Notes: generated by a model not told the origin, from the letters alone. 50,870 bases of DNA from Clostridia bacterium (GCA_017541205.1 JAFXZO010000110.1:1-50870); one strand, 5' to 3'. Counted from the first letter of the stretch, positions 1-8,308 are shown. Program-made: numbers and translations.

Positions 1-14
1 ATATCCCGCCCTCC

Positions 15-398
15 TTATATCACGGCGAGCACGTCGTCGGTATTCACGGTCGCGCCCTTGGCCACCAGCACCTGCTTCACCGTGCCGTCGTGGGGGGCGA
101 CGATCTCGTTTTCCATCTTCATGGCTTCCAGAATAAGCAGCACGTCGCCGGTCTTCACGCTCTGCCCTTCGACGGCCTTGACCGCGAGGATATTGCCGGG
201 CATGGGGCTGATGATCTTTTCGCCTGCCACCGCGGTCGGCGCGGCTGCGGCGATCGGCGCGGCGGCGGGGGCCGCGGCCTTGGGGGCGGCAGCGGGGACG
301 GGGGCGGCAGCCTTGGGCGCGGCGCTCTGGCCGGCGGCTACTTCTTCCACTTCGACTTCATAGGCGACGCCGTTGACGGTGATATTGAATTTACGCAT
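15..398 (-). CDS. Biotin carboxyl carrier subunit of a Na+-pumping decarboxylase
   Basis: This 127-residue protein carries the biotin that shuttles CO2 from the carboxyltransferase to the membrane decarboxylase subunit. Residues 1-20 form a short start domain. Residues 25-60 are a flexible Ala/Pro linker, typical of GcdC/MmdC/OadA carriers. The last 70 residues are a biotinyl domain with the EAMKMEN motif, whose second Lys is the biotinylation site. It lies downstream of an OadG-like subunit and a carboxyltransferase on the same strand. A Shine-Dalgarno for a further gene (likely the beta membrane subunit) sits at positions 5-14, at the left edge. The substrate of the complex (methylmalonyl-CoA, glutaconyl-CoA or another) cannot be told from this subunit. 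Confidence 0.9.
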   Translation of the reverse strand: MRKFNITVNGVAYEVEVEEVAAGQSAAPKAAAPVPAAAPKAAAPAAAPIAAAAPTAVAGEKIISPMPGNILAVKAVEGQSVKTGDVLLILEAMKMENEIVAPHDGTVKQVLVAKGATVNTDDVLAVI

Positions 399-475
399 GA
401 TCGATTCTCCTCCTTATGGATAACCGGCATGGCCGGTTCAAGCGCTGTACGTTTTATTGATGGAACACAGAGCAA

Positions 476-841
476 TCAGAGCCTGCTGTAAATCTGCTCG
501 TCCCGCGCGGCGCGGGCGCGGGCGGTGCTGCTCTGCACGCGGCGGACACGGCGCACGATAAAGCCCGTGTCCTTTCCTTCATCCTGCCATACGGCGGCGA
601 TCGCCGCGGTGATGGCCGCGATCACGGAAAGGTCGTCCTCCTGCTCGGGTTCGGGCTCCGCGGCGGGGGCCTTCACGGCCGGGGCGGGGACGGCGGCGGG
701 GGAGGGCTGTTCTTTCTGCTTCTTTTTCCTGCCGGTGACGGATGTCATGCCGTAAATGCAGGCAATCAGGATCACCAGCCCGGAAAAGACCACCAGCATG
801 CCAACGCCTGTGGTGGACAGGCCCAGCAACAATCTATCCAT
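476..841 (-). CDS. OadG-family gamma subunit of a Na+-pumping decarboxylase
   Basis: This small membrane subunit has 121 residues. One transmembrane helix at about residues 8-32 (GMLVVFSGLVILIACIYGM) is followed by a Lys-rich stretch, a Pro/Ala/Glu linker and a basic C-terminus. Known OadG/MmdD subunits hold the carboxyltransferase to the membrane beta subunit and stabilise the pump. It starts 12 bases after the carboxyltransferase stop, with an AAGGAGGGCG-type ribosome site, so the two are co-transcribed. The C-terminal segment (residues 85-121) looks well ordered and basic, unlike the His-rich end of enterobacterial OadG. Family assignment is firm and substrate is unknown. Confidence 0.82.
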   Translation of the reverse strand: MDRLLLGLSTTGVGMLVVFSGLVILIACIYGMTSVTGRKKKQKEQPSPAAVPAPAVKAPAAEPEPEQEDDLSVIAAITAAIAAVWQDEGKDTGFIVRRVRRVQSSTARARAARDEQIYSRL

Positions 842-853
842 GGAACGCCCTCC

Positions 854-2308
854 TTACAGCGGCAGGTTGCCGTGCTTCTTGGGCAGGTTGACGTCCCGCT
901 TGGTGGCCAATACTTCCAGCGCGGCAATGATGTATTTGCGGGTCTCGCGCGGCTCGATCACATCATCCACGACGCCCGCCTTGGCGGCGGCCAGCGCGCC
1001 GTACTGCTCGGCGTAATCGCCCTCCAGGACGGCGCGGCTTTCGCCGGCGTTCAGCTTATCGCCGTCCAGGGTCTGCACCGCGGCCTCGCGGGTCAGCGGC
1101 GCGATCATGGCGGCGGGCCAGGCATAGCTGACATCCGCGATGGAGCGGCCGCCCATGGCCACGTAAGCCGCGCCGACAGCGTTGCCGGTGATAACGGCGA
1201 TCTTGGGAGCGGTCGCTTCGGCGTACGCGTAAAGCAGATCCGCCGCGCCGCGCAGCAGCGCGCCCTGATGGCCGGAAAGCGGAACGGCCAGCCCGTCGGT
1301 ATTCACCAGGGACACCACGGGGATCTGATAGCAGTCGCACAGGCGCACAAAGCGCGCGGCCTTGCGGCTGTCCTGGCTGGCCAGGCGCCCGCCGTCCTTG
1401 GCGTAGTCATTGGCGACCACGCCCACCGTACGCCCGCCGACGCGGCAAAACGCCGTACGGATCGCGGGGCCGTAGCCCTTGTACAGCTCCAATACCTGGC
1501 CGCCGTCGGCAAGGTCCGCCAAAAGGCTGCCCACGTCGTTCGCGTCCTGCACGGTGAGGAGGCGGTTCAGGTCCTCGCTGTCCGAAAGCGGGGCGTCCTC
1601 CATATTGCAGGCGGGCAGCAGATCGATCAAAGCGCCGATCAGCGACAGCGCCGCATCCTCGTTCTCCGCGGTAAAGGCGCAGGCGCCTTGGGCGTCCATG
1701 GTCTCCGCGCCGAAGAGCTGTTCGTCCGTCTTGGCGCGGCCCTTTTCGCTGTTCATCACCTGCGCGGTGTGCAGGGCGAGCAGGCCGTTCTTTTTCACCT
1801 GGATGTTGATATCGGACAGCTGGGTGATCATCGCGGCGAGACCGCGGCAGGGCCCCATCACGCAGCTGATGATCGGGCACACGCCGGACAGGCGCGCCAT
1901 GGCGGACAGGATCCGCGCGTAAACGGGCATGGCGTCCATGCCGTCCTGGAGCTTGATGCCGGCGCTGTCCAGCAGGGCCACGACCGGCGCGCCGTTCATC
2001 CGCGCCATGCCCAGCACCTTGAGGATCTTCTTGGACTGGTCCTTGGTCATCGCGCCGCCGCAGGACGCGAAATCCTGGGCAAAGCAATAGACCGCCTGGC
2101 CGTTCACCGTGCCGCAGCCGGCCACCAGGTTTGCGTTCTCGCGCAGGGCGTCGATTTCCATAAAGCTGCCCGCGTCAAAAAGCTTGAGCGCTCTTTCCCG
2201 GGCGGTGCACTTTCCGTCCGCATGCTGCTTGGACACGCGTTCGGCATCGCCGTGCAGGATAGCCGCTTTTTCCTTGGCCAGGGCCTGCAGTCTTTCAGAG
2301 ATTTCCAT
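854..2308 (-). CDS. Carboxyltransferase (alpha) subunit, methylmalonyl-CoA decarboxylase-like
   Basis: The predicted protein is 484 residues with two crotonase-fold carboxyltransferase halves, and it would transfer the carboxyl group of an acyl-CoA to biotin on the carrier protein. The ending PKKHGNLPL matches the MmdA/PccB family, and the second half keeps LLYAYAEATAPKIAVITGNAVGAAYVAM-like features. The start ATG at 2308 was chosen because AAGGAG lies just upstream and family alignment begins at MEISERL; the frame stays open 19 codons further. Two normally conserved stretches have changed: the Gly-rich GPCAGG-type loop reads GPCRGLAAM, and the C-terminal MGPEGA-type loop reads PLTREAA. It is also slightly shorter than usual MmdA (about 510). 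It may be a divergent decarboxylase with altered substrate. Confidence 0.85.
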   Translation of the reverse strand: MEISERLQALAKEKAAILHGDAERVSKQHADGKCTARERALKLFDAGSFMEIDALRENANLVAGCGTVNGQAVYCFAQDFASCGGAMTKDQSKKILKVLGMARMNGAPVVALLDSAGIKLQDGMDAMPVYARILSAMARLSGVCPIISCVMGPCRGLAAMITQLSDINIQVKKNGLLALHTAQVMNSEKGRAKTDEQLFGAETMDAQGACAFTAENEDAALSLIGALIDLLPACNMEDAPLSDSEDLNRLLTVQDANDVGSLLADLADGGQVLELYKGYGPAIRTAFCRVGGRTVGVVANDYAKDGGRLASQDSRKAARFVRLCDCYQIPVVSLVNTDGLAVPLSGHQGALLRGAADLLYAYAEATAPKIAVITGNAVGAAYVAMGGRSIADVSYAWPAAMIAPLTREAAVQTLDGDKLNAGESRAVLEGDYAEQYGALAAAKAGVVDDVIEPRETRKYIIAALEVLATKRDVNLPKKHGNLPL

Positions 2309-2609
2309 TCCTTTTCCCCCATTCTCCTTAAATTCCGGTGATGAAGGGTTTGAAACATATACCACGACTTTCCTTTTTTCCTCCGTTTTCGCCGCTTTTC
2401 GGCGGTTTCCGAGCGCAAAAAGAAAGCCTCATCCTAACCCAAGTTGAACTATTCCACGCCTGCTGCCTTTTTCCTGCCGCAAATGCAACAAAATTTCTAA
2501 ACCATGGGAAGAAATAAGCCATATTTTCCGTTTTTTGGATAGAAAGACAAAAAAGTGCATCTTTCTAAACAATTTCGTAATTTTTTTGTAAAATAAATGA
2601 AAAAAGTTA

Positions 2610-2638
2610 TTGCCAAATCCGCCTCGTTTTGGTAGAAT
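2610..2638 (+). promoter_or_regulatory. SigA-type promoter for the SH3-repeat gene
   Basis: A -35 TTGCCA (2610-2615) and a -10 TAGAAT (2633-2638) are separated by 17 bases, about 75 bases before the ATG at 2714. The surrounding 2400-2710 stretch is AT-rich, contains no gene, and must also hold the divergent promoter of the decarboxylase operon, which I could not place. Confidence 0.7.
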
Positions 2639-2713
2639 ATAAAATGAAATAAAAAAGCGGATGAAGAAAAAGAGGATCGGGTTTTCGCTTAGGAGAGAGA
2701 GGAGCGCTATCTC

Positions 2714-3874
2714 ATGAAAAAACGTTTGATCTGCCTGGCCCTGGCGTGCGTGCTGCTTGTGTCGCTCGCGCCCTCAGCTTTCGCCGGCGCGACGCTGGAT
2801 TCCTACGCGACGGGTTCGTTCAGCAGGAATTACGCGGTGTATACCGGCCCGGGCGAATACTATTACCGCGCCGCGAACGGCAAGGCATCCTACGGCGGCG
2901 GCACCGCGCGCATATACGGCGTGGACGGAGATTGGATGCTGATCGGCTATATGGTCAACAGCTCCGATTTCCGCATCGGCTATATCCCCAGGGACGCGCT
3001 GTCCGTATCGGGCAAAATCACCGGCTCGATCAACTATAACCTCAACTTTGATTATACCATCGCCTATGCGGACGATTACTGCCGGGTGACGGATGATCCG
3101 GTGATGAACCAGAAAATGTTCTATACCATCCCCGAAGGCACGCCCGTGACCGTTCTTGCCACCATGGGACGGCCCTGGACGTATATCGAGGTGGATTCGC
3201 CGAACGGGCCGATCCGCGGCTTCGTGTGGAGCATTCATCTGCGGGCGACGCCCAGGGCCAACACCAACGGCGGCGGAAACTTCCGTGCGGGCACGCCCGC
3301 GCCGACGGCCAATCGGCAGAACAACTATACCATCAACAACATCACGCCTGCCCCGACCGCAAGGCCCACCGCCGTTCCTTCCTATTCAATCAATTTCTAT
3401 CACGATACCACCAAAGGCGATTGGCTGCCCAGATATCAGGAAAACCAGATCACCGGCAGCTGGCCCGTTTATTCCGGCCCGGGCGAATACTATTACCGCG
3501 CCAATAACAGCAAAGCGACCATGGGCGGCGGATACTGCCGCATCTACGGCGTGGAAAACGGCTGGGTGATGATCGGGTACGGGCTGAGCAACGGAAAATA
3601 CCGCTTCGGGTATGTCAAGCAGGACGCCCTGCCGCGCGCAAACCTGAACATCCCCTACCTGGATCTGAAATATACCACGCGCCAGCTGAGGGCCGAGGCC
3701 AAGCTCACCGACGATATCGCCAAAACGCGCACGACCCTGGTCACCCTGCCCGCCGGCACGTATGTGCTCTTCCTCGGCTATGTAAGCGAAGCAAATATTA
3801 CCTGGGCCTATATCGAGGTGATGGCCAACAACAGCATCATGCGCGGCTTCATCCACGCGTCAGCCCTGCAATAA
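2714..3874 (+). CDS. Secreted protein with two tandem SH3-like modules
   Basis: This 386-residue protein begins with a signal peptide (basic KKR, hydrophobic core, cleavage near SAFA-GA at residue 24-25). Residues about 30-175 and 245-386 are two copies of one module. Each copy holds an SH3b-like half starting with Y-x-G-P-G-E-Y-Y-Y-R and a second half ending in Y-I-E-V...RGF. A Thr/Pro/Asn-rich linker at about 180-225 joins them. Bacterial SH3 domains usually bind peptidoglycan or other surface polymers, so a role at the cell wall is inferred. No catalytic domain is visible. The ATG follows a GGAGAGAGAGGAG ribosome site and a clear promoter. Confidence 0.8.
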   Translation: MKKRLICLALACVLLVSLAPSAFAGATLDSYATGSFSRNYAVYTGPGEYYYRAANGKASYGGGTARIYGVDGDWMLIGYMVNSSDFRIGYIPRDALSVSGKITGSINYNLNFDYTIAYADDYCRVTDDPVMNQKMFYTIPEGTPVTVLATMGRPWTYIEVDSPNGPIRGFVWSIHLRATPRANTNGGGNFRAGTPAPTANRQNNYTINNITPAPTARPTAVPSYSINFYHDTTKGDWLPRYQENQITGSWPVYSGPGEYYYRANNSKATMGGGYCRIYGVENGWVMIGYGLSNGKYRFGYVKQDALPRANLNIPYLDLKYTTRQLRAEAKLTDDIAKTRTTLVTLPAGTYVLFLGYVSEANITWAYIEVMANNSIMRGFIHASALQ

Positions 3875-3896
3875 ACAGCGTCGGGAGGGACAAGCG

Positions 3897-4757
3897 ATGA
3901 AAACGCCCCGGATATTCGCCTTTGCGGATGAAGCGAGCCCGATGATCGACGGGCAAATCGCCGCCCTGCTGCGCAACGGGATGCAGGGGCTGGAGATCCG
4001 CAATGTGGACGGCGAAAACATTTCCTCGATCTCCTTGGAAAAGGCCAAGGAAGTCCGCGCAAAGCTGGACGGCCATGGGCTGATCGTCTGGTCGCTCGGC
4101 AGCCCGATCGGGAAAACGGACATTGAACAGGAGAATATGGACGCCGTACTTCACAGCCTGCGCCATAGCCTGGACATCGCGCGCATCCTCGGCGCCGGAA
4201 ACATCCGCATGTTTTCCTTTTATATACCCGCCGGGAAAGACCCGGCAGATTACCGCGGAAAGGTCATCGACCGGCTCGGCCGGATGACGGAGGCGGCCAG
4301 GGACAGCGGCGTTGCCCTCTGCCATGAAAACGAAAAAGGCATTTACGGCGATAACGCCGCGCGATGCCTTGATCTGCTGAGCGAAGTAAAAGAGCTTTGC
4401 GGAGTCTTCGATCCCGCGAATTTCATCCAGTGCGGCCAGGACACCTGGGAAGCCTGGGAGCTTCTGCACGGGAGGATCAAGTATCTGCACGTCAAGGACG
4501 CCCTGTTTGCGGATGGAAGCGTGGTGCCGGCGGGAAAGGGCGAGGGCCAGGTCGGAAAGATCCTGGACGCCTTCCTGCGGCAGGGCGGAAGCGAAATGAC
4601 GGTTGAGCCGCACCTTCAAGTCTTCGACGGGCTCAAACAGCTCGAACGCAAGGGCGAAGAAAGCCTGATCGGCGGACATTACGCCTATCCGAACAGCGAC
4701 GCCGCCTTCGACGCCGCCGGCAGCGCGCTGAAAGAGCTGCTTTCCAAGATTCAGTAA
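3897..4757 (+). CDS. Sugar phosphate isomerase/epimerase (xylose isomerase-like TIM barrel)
   Basis: The 286-residue protein belongs to the AP-endonuclease-2/xylose isomerase TIM-barrel family, which includes tagatose/psicose epimerases, inosose dehydratases and hydroxypyruvate isomerases. Conserved family pieces are visible: LCHENEKGIYG (metal-ligand Glu), FDPANFIQCG (Asp/Asn) and IKYLHVKDA (His and Asp). A second metal-binding Glu is near TVEPHLQVFDG. It starts 22 bases after the SH3 gene stop with GGGAGGG upstream, so the two may be co-transcribed. It is followed directly by a strong terminator. The exact substrate cannot be read from the sequence. Confidence 0.82.
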   Translation: MKTPRIFAFADEASPMIDGQIAALLRNGMQGLEIRNVDGENISSISLEKAKEVRAKLDGHGLIVWSLGSPIGKTDIEQENMDAVLHSLRHSLDIARILGAGNIRMFSFYIPAGKDPADYRGKVIDRLGRMTEAARDSGVALCHENEKGIYGDNAARCLDLLSEVKELCGVFDPANFIQCGQDTWEAWELLHGRIKYLHVKDALFADGSVVPAGKGEGQVGKILDAFLRQGGSEMTVEPHLQVFDGLKQLERKGEESLIGGHYAYPNSDAAFDAAGSALKELLSKIQ

Positions 4758-4771
4758 CAGTATAAAATGCA

Positions 4772-4810
4772 ACCGCCTTCCGAAAAAAATGTCGGAGGGC
4801 GGTGTTTTTT
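4772..4810 (+). terminator. Rho-independent terminator after the isomerase gene
   Basis: An 11-12 bp stem (ACCGCCTTCCGA paired with TCGGAGGGCGGT) has an A-rich loop and is followed by TGTTTTTT. Confidence 0.9.
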
Positions 4811-4910
4811 CGCGCAGCAGACAAAACGAAAGCCAATCTTCCTCGTTCCTTCCAGCAACAGCGGGAGCCAGCATTGGTTTCCTCTCTCAACTGTTTTCCG
4901 CATAAAGAGG

Positions 4911-4966
4911 TCCAGGAGATGAAATCTCCTGGCGCAGGGTACAGGGGCCGCGGAGGCCCCTGCCCC
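4911..4966. repeat. Pair of perfect hairpins at the 3' end of recF
   Basis: Two adjacent perfect inverted repeats are present: CCAGGAGAT-GAA-ATCTCCTGG (about 4912-4932), then CAGGGGCC-GCGGA-GGCCCCTG (about 4942-4962). There is no U-tract, so this is not a classical terminator. The layout resembles the dispersed intergenic palindromes common in Clostridiales genomes; that it is repeated elsewhere in this genome is inference. It could stabilise or end the recF transcript. Confidence 0.6.
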
Positions 4967-4973
4967 GTCCTCC

Positions 4974-6059
4974 CTAACTCATCAGTATTTCCCCCTGCCT
5001 GACACGCAGGACGCAGGCGGGGCGCGCGCCGATGAAGTCCGCCTGGTCCGTACAGGTAAGCAGGGCCTGGGCGCGGCCAATGCGGGAGATCAAGCGGCGC
5101 CGGCGGTCTGGGTCAAGCTCGCTGAGCACGTCGTCGAGCAGCAAAAGCGGCGGCTCGCCCTGCAAGGCTTCCAGCAGGTCAAAAGCCGCAAGCTTCAGCG
5201 AAAGGGCCGCGGTGCGCATCTGCCCCTGCGAGCCGTACGCTTTGAGGAGCTGCCCGCTTAACGTCAGCTCCAATTCATCCCGATGCGGGCCAAACGAAGT
5301 CGTCTGGCGGCGCTGGTCCTCCTCGCGGGAATCATGAAGGCCCCTGAGCATATCCTGCGCCGGGTCCGTGCTGGTCGCGAGCGCACCGACGTATTTGAGC
5401 GAAAACACTTCCTCCTCGCGGCCGCCGATATAATGATAATGGGTCTGCGCGCGCTTTTGCAGCTGCATGCACGCCTCCCGGCGCAAGCGGATCACGGGCG
5501 CGGCGGCGGAAGCGAGCTGTTCATCCCACGCGGACAAAGCGCGCAAGTCGCCGTTTTTGAGCAGCGCGTTGCGCTGCTTCAGCGCGCTCATATATGTTTG
5601 CAAAGCATAGAAATACGCGGTTTGCTGCTGTGAAAGCAGCATATCCAGAAAGCGGCGGCGCGCCTGCGGCCCATCCTTCACCAGCGAGAGATCCTCCGGC
5701 GAAAAGATCACGCAGGTCGCGTGGCCCATCAAATCGCCCATTCGGGACGCGGTTTTGCCGTTGACATACACGATTTTTCTGCGGCGCGCGTTCTCAAACA
5801 GGCGGACCCCCACTTCATGCTTTCCGTCATTCCGCTGCACCGTCAGCTGCACCGCCGCCGTTTCCGTACCCTGACGGATCATGTCCTTATCGTTTGCGGT
5901 CCGATGGCTGCGGCCCAGGCAGCAAAGATGAACCGCTTCCAGCAGATTCGTTTTGCCCGCGCCGTTTTCGCCCACCAGCATGGTCACGCCTTCCGGCGGG
6001 GTCAGCGTCACCTGCTTATACCCGCGGAAATCGCGCAGCCTCAATCCCGTCATGCGCAT
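4974..6059 (-). CDS. recF: DNA replication and repair protein RecF
   Basis: This 361-residue ABC/SMC-type ATPase loads RecA at gaps and helps restart forks. The Walker A motif GENGAGKTNLLEAV lies at about residues 31-44. The signature region is near the conserved TAALSLKLA, and the Walker B is LLLLDDVLSELD. The C-terminal GQILMS-type end is intact (RQGEILMS). The start at 6059 was chosen because GGAGGGAAGG lies just upstream; the frame is open for 17 more codons. In most Bacillota recF sits in the dnaA-dnaN-recF cluster. Here it stands alone, about 36 kb from dnaN, with parS sites directly upstream of its start. Downstream are two hairpins rather than gyrB. Confidence 0.95.
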   Translation of the reverse strand: MRMTGLRLRDFRGYKQVTLTPPEGVTMLVGENGAGKTNLLEAVHLCCLGRSHRTANDKDMIRQGTETAAVQLTVQRNDGKHEVGVRLFENARRRKIVYVNGKTASRMGDLMGHATCVIFSPEDLSLVKDGPQARRRFLDMLLSQQQTAYFYALQTYMSALKQRNALLKNGDLRALSAWDEQLASAAAPVIRLRREACMQLQKRAQTHYHYIGGREEEVFSLKYVGALATSTDPAQDMLRGLHDSREEDQRRQTTSFGPHRDELELTLSGQLLKAYGSQGQMRTAALSLKLAAFDLLEALQGEPPLLLLDDVLSELDPDRRRRLISRIGRAQALLTCTDQADFIGARPACVLRVRQGEILMS

Positions 6060-6124
6060 AGCCTTCCCTCCATACACGCACAGTTTGCCATATAACCGAA
6101 TGAATGTCAATCGCTTCCCTTTTT

Positions 6125-6140
6125 TGTTTCACGTGAAACA
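6125..6140. promoter_or_regulatory. parS: parS site 1 (ParB-binding centromere)
   Basis: The 16-base palindrome TGTTTCACGTGAAACA is an exact match to the bacterial parS consensus. It lies between recF and the divergent AI-2E permease gene. ParB/Spo0J loads here and recruits SMC to organise the origin region; parB itself is not in this window. Confidence 0.95.
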
Positions 6141-6171
6141 TTACCGGATAAATCCGCCACGGAAATTCCAT

Positions 6172-6187
6172 TGTTTCACGTGAAACA
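6172..6187. promoter_or_regulatory. parS: parS site 2
   Basis: This is a second exact TGTTTCACGTGAAACA palindrome, 47 bases from the first measured start to start. Two perfect sites this close and in a gene-free gap are very unlikely by chance. Confidence 0.95.
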
Positions 6188-6209
6188 TTCCGTTTGCGCC
6201 ATTTTTTCA

Positions 6210-6238
6210 TGGACGGAATGGAAAAACTATGATATAAT
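6210..6238 (+). promoter_or_regulatory. Extended -10 promoter for the AI-2E permease gene
   Basis: A perfect TATAAT (6233-6238) is preceded by TGA, giving an extended -10 element. A weak -35 TGGACG (6210-6215) sits 17 bases upstream. It starts 23 bases after parS site 2, so ParB spreading could affect it. Confidence 0.75.
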
Positions 6239-6312
6239 CGTATTTGATATTGAAATGCTGAATACGTTTTCCGGAAACGGTTCGTTTTTCTATTGAAAAA
6301 GGAGGGACGCGG

Positions 6313-7530
6313 ATGAGCGATCGCGAACACCCCTTGAGCAGATGGTTTGGCGAAAGAAAGATCGTGCGCCTGATGCTGCTGGCCGCGCTGCTTGCGCTGG
6401 GCGTGATTCATTTTCAGTGGCTGATCGAAGGAGTCGCCGTGCTTTGGCGGATCGCCCGGCCGATCATCGTCGGCGGCTGCATCGCGTATATCCTGGAGAT
6501 CGTCGTCAAGCGTCTGGAAAAATACTTTGCTCCAAATTCTAAGAACAAATGGATCCTGAAAAGCAGAAGATGTATCTGTATCCTGCTTGCATCCGTTCTT
6601 GTGCTTGGCATTATCGTCCTGCTCATTTTTACCGTTATTCCCGGCTTGAAGGACGCGTTCAAGGTGCTGAGCAGAGAATTGCCGAATTACTTTACGCAGT
6701 TAAAAACGTGGGCGCTGGAAAAAACGGAAACCATCCAGCCCGTGCATGATTATGTGTTGGAGCTGGAGCTTGACTGGACGTCCGTCCAGGACCGCGTCAT
6801 CAATTGGGCCATGAACGGCGTCGTCAACGGCGGGTTGTTATCCTCCACGGTTTCCGTCATCAGCGCTGTCACGGGCCAGGTCGCCAATTTCCTGATTTCG
6901 GTGATCTTCGCGATCTTCCTTTTGGTCAGCAAGGCGGAGCTTCAATCCCAGTTTCTTCATGTGCTGCAAGCGTCGGTCGAGCAAAAAAAGCGTTCGATCA
7001 TCCAACACGTCCTGGAAACGTCGAACCGCTGCTTCTCCGGCTTCATCGTAGGCCAGACGCTCAACGGCCTGATCCTGGGCATCCTTACCTGGCTGGGCAT
7101 GCGCATCTTCGGGATGCCGTACGCGCTGATGGTCGGCGTGCTGAGCGGCACCGCCTCCCTGATCCCCATTATCGGCGGATATATCGGCGCAGCGCTGGGC
7201 ACCTTCCTGGTGTTCACCCAGAACCCGTCGCTGGCGCTTTGGTTCCTGCTTTTCATTGTCGTATTGCAGAATATCCAGGGGAACCTTTTGTATCCGCGCC
7301 TGGTCGGCAATTCCGTGGGCCTGCCCGGCATCTGGGTGCTGGCCGCGGTTTCCGTCGGCGGCGGCCTCGGCGGTATCGGCGGCATGCTGATTGCCGTTCC
7401 GATGACGGCGACCGGCTACGCCCTGCTGAAAGAATGGGTGCAAAAAAGAAACGCTTCCGAGCCGGACGGGGAATTGCCCGCGCCGCAGGAAGCGTCCAAA
7501 GCGCCGCCCACCAAAGCGGCAAAGAAATAA
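6313..7530 (+). CDS. AI-2E family permease
   Basis: This 405-residue polytopic membrane protein belongs to the TqsA/PerM/YtvI superfamily. Hydrophobic segments at about residues 20-45, 50-65 and 85-105 precede a large soluble stretch (105-195). A membrane-rich C-terminal half follows, with the family signature region GTASLIPIIGGYIGAALGTF and NIQGNLLYPRLVGNSVGLPG. Members export diverse solutes or work as Na+/H+ antiporters, and the name AI-2E does not establish signal export. The tail is Lys/Pro/Ala-rich. It has its own promoter, a strong AAAAGGAGG ribosome site and its own terminator. It differs in length and sequence from the second AI-2E protein at 48.8-49.8 kb. Confidence 0.85.
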   Translation: MSDREHPLSRWFGERKIVRLMLLAALLALGVIHFQWLIEGVAVLWRIARPIIVGGCIAYILEIVVKRLEKYFAPNSKNKWILKSRRCICILLASVLVLGIIVLLIFTVIPGLKDAFKVLSRELPNYFTQLKTWALEKTETIQPVHDYVLELELDWTSVQDRVINWAMNGVVNGGLLSSTVSVISAVTGQVANFLISVIFAIFLLVSKAELQSQFLHVLQASVEQKKRSIIQHVLETSNRCFSGFIVGQTLNGLILGILTWLGMRIFGMPYALMVGVLSGTASLIPIIGGYIGAALGTFLVFTQNPSLALWFLLFIVVLQNIQGNLLYPRLVGNSVGLPGIWVLAAVSVGGGLGGIGGMLIAVPMTATGYALLKEWVQKRNASEPDGELPAPQEASKAPPTKAAKK

Positions 7531-7561
7531 CGATGTGGTCCGGATCTACGGAAACCCTTCT

Positions 7562-7587
7562 GCCCCCGCAGCCCGGGGGCGATTTTT
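7562..7587 (+). terminator. Rho-independent terminator after the AI-2E permease
   Basis: A seven-base-pair GC stem (GCCCCCG/CGGGGGC, loop CAGCC) is followed by GATTTTT. It overlaps the end of the convergent gene. Confidence 0.8.
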
Positions 7588-8308
7588 ATGGCTGATAGCC
7601 TCGGGGATACACGCCGTCCAGGTTATCGGGCGAGCGATAAATACGAAGGCCGGGGGATTTGGAGATCTTGCTCAGGTTGGTGGTGTTCAGCCCGGCGCCG
7701 TAAAACCCGTGACGGATCGAAAGCTTGTTATAATTCGCGCCGCACACCTGAATGAAGATCACCTGGTCGTCCAGCACTTCGTACACCACGGCGCTGTGCT
7801 GCCGCGTGCCCTCCGCGGTCTCATAGCAGATCCGGATGATGTCGCCAGGCTTTAAGCCTTTCGCCTCGTATACCGAGGAAAAAACCGGCCAATGCCCGTG
7901 CGGATTCCGATCGCCGGAGAGAAGATAGCCGATGAACTGCGCGAAGCCGAAGCATTCGCCCCATCCATCGGAATTGGGGATCGGCGCGTAAACCTTGTCC
8001 AGGTTCCATCGGCAGCCGTACCAGCCAACGCTTGGCCTGAAGGCGCTGCCCAGTATACGCTTCGTGGTCTCCGTCCAGCCGGGAACGTTTTCATGCCCCC
8101 GATAATCCTGCGTTACATCCGCCCGCGTCACCCAGAACCAGCCGTCGTTCAGGTCGTATTCCTCTAAGATGGCCTGCAGGTTTTCCGTGGTGTATTCGCC
8201 CTGAAAACGCGTATCCTCGAACGTGCCGACCGATGCGAGCGCCGCAGGACAGCACGTCGTCAGCAGATAAACGCACGCCAAAAACAAAAAAAAGAAGCTC
8301 TTTTTCAT
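7586..8308 (-). CDS. Secreted NlpC/P60- or CHAP-like cysteine hydrolase
   Basis: The protein has 240 residues, with a signal peptide (KK, then a hydrophobic run ending PAALA near residue 25). The C-terminal half contains GWGECFGFAQF, a likely catalytic Cys at the start of a helix. It then has LKPGDIIRICYE and RQHSAVVYEV, a likely catalytic His on a strand. This spacing is the papain-like NlpC/P60-CHAP layout, often used to cut peptidoglycan or amide bonds. The third polar residue is not certain. The N-terminal half (about 30-110) is not recognised. The gene stands alone with a structured upstream region (see the hairpin at 8397-8437). Catalytic activity is inferred from motif order only. Confidence 0.65.
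   Translation of the reverse strand: MKKSFFFLFLACVYLLTTCCPAALASVGTFEDTRFQGEYTTENLQAILEEYDLNDGWFWVTRADVTQDYRGHENVPGWTETTKRILGSAFRPSVGWYGCRWNLDKVYAPIPNSDGWGECFGFAQFIGYLLSGDRNPHGHWPVFSSVYEAKGLKPGDIIRICYETAEGTRQHSAVVYEVLDDQVIFIQVCGANYNKLSIRHGFYGAGLNTTNLSKISKSPGLRIYRSPDNLDGVYPRGYQP

Noticed and set aside
872-2341. A long open frame on the plus strand opposite the carboxyltransferase
   Set aside because: It is a mirror of a high-GC gene on the other strand, with no ribosome site and no recognisable product.
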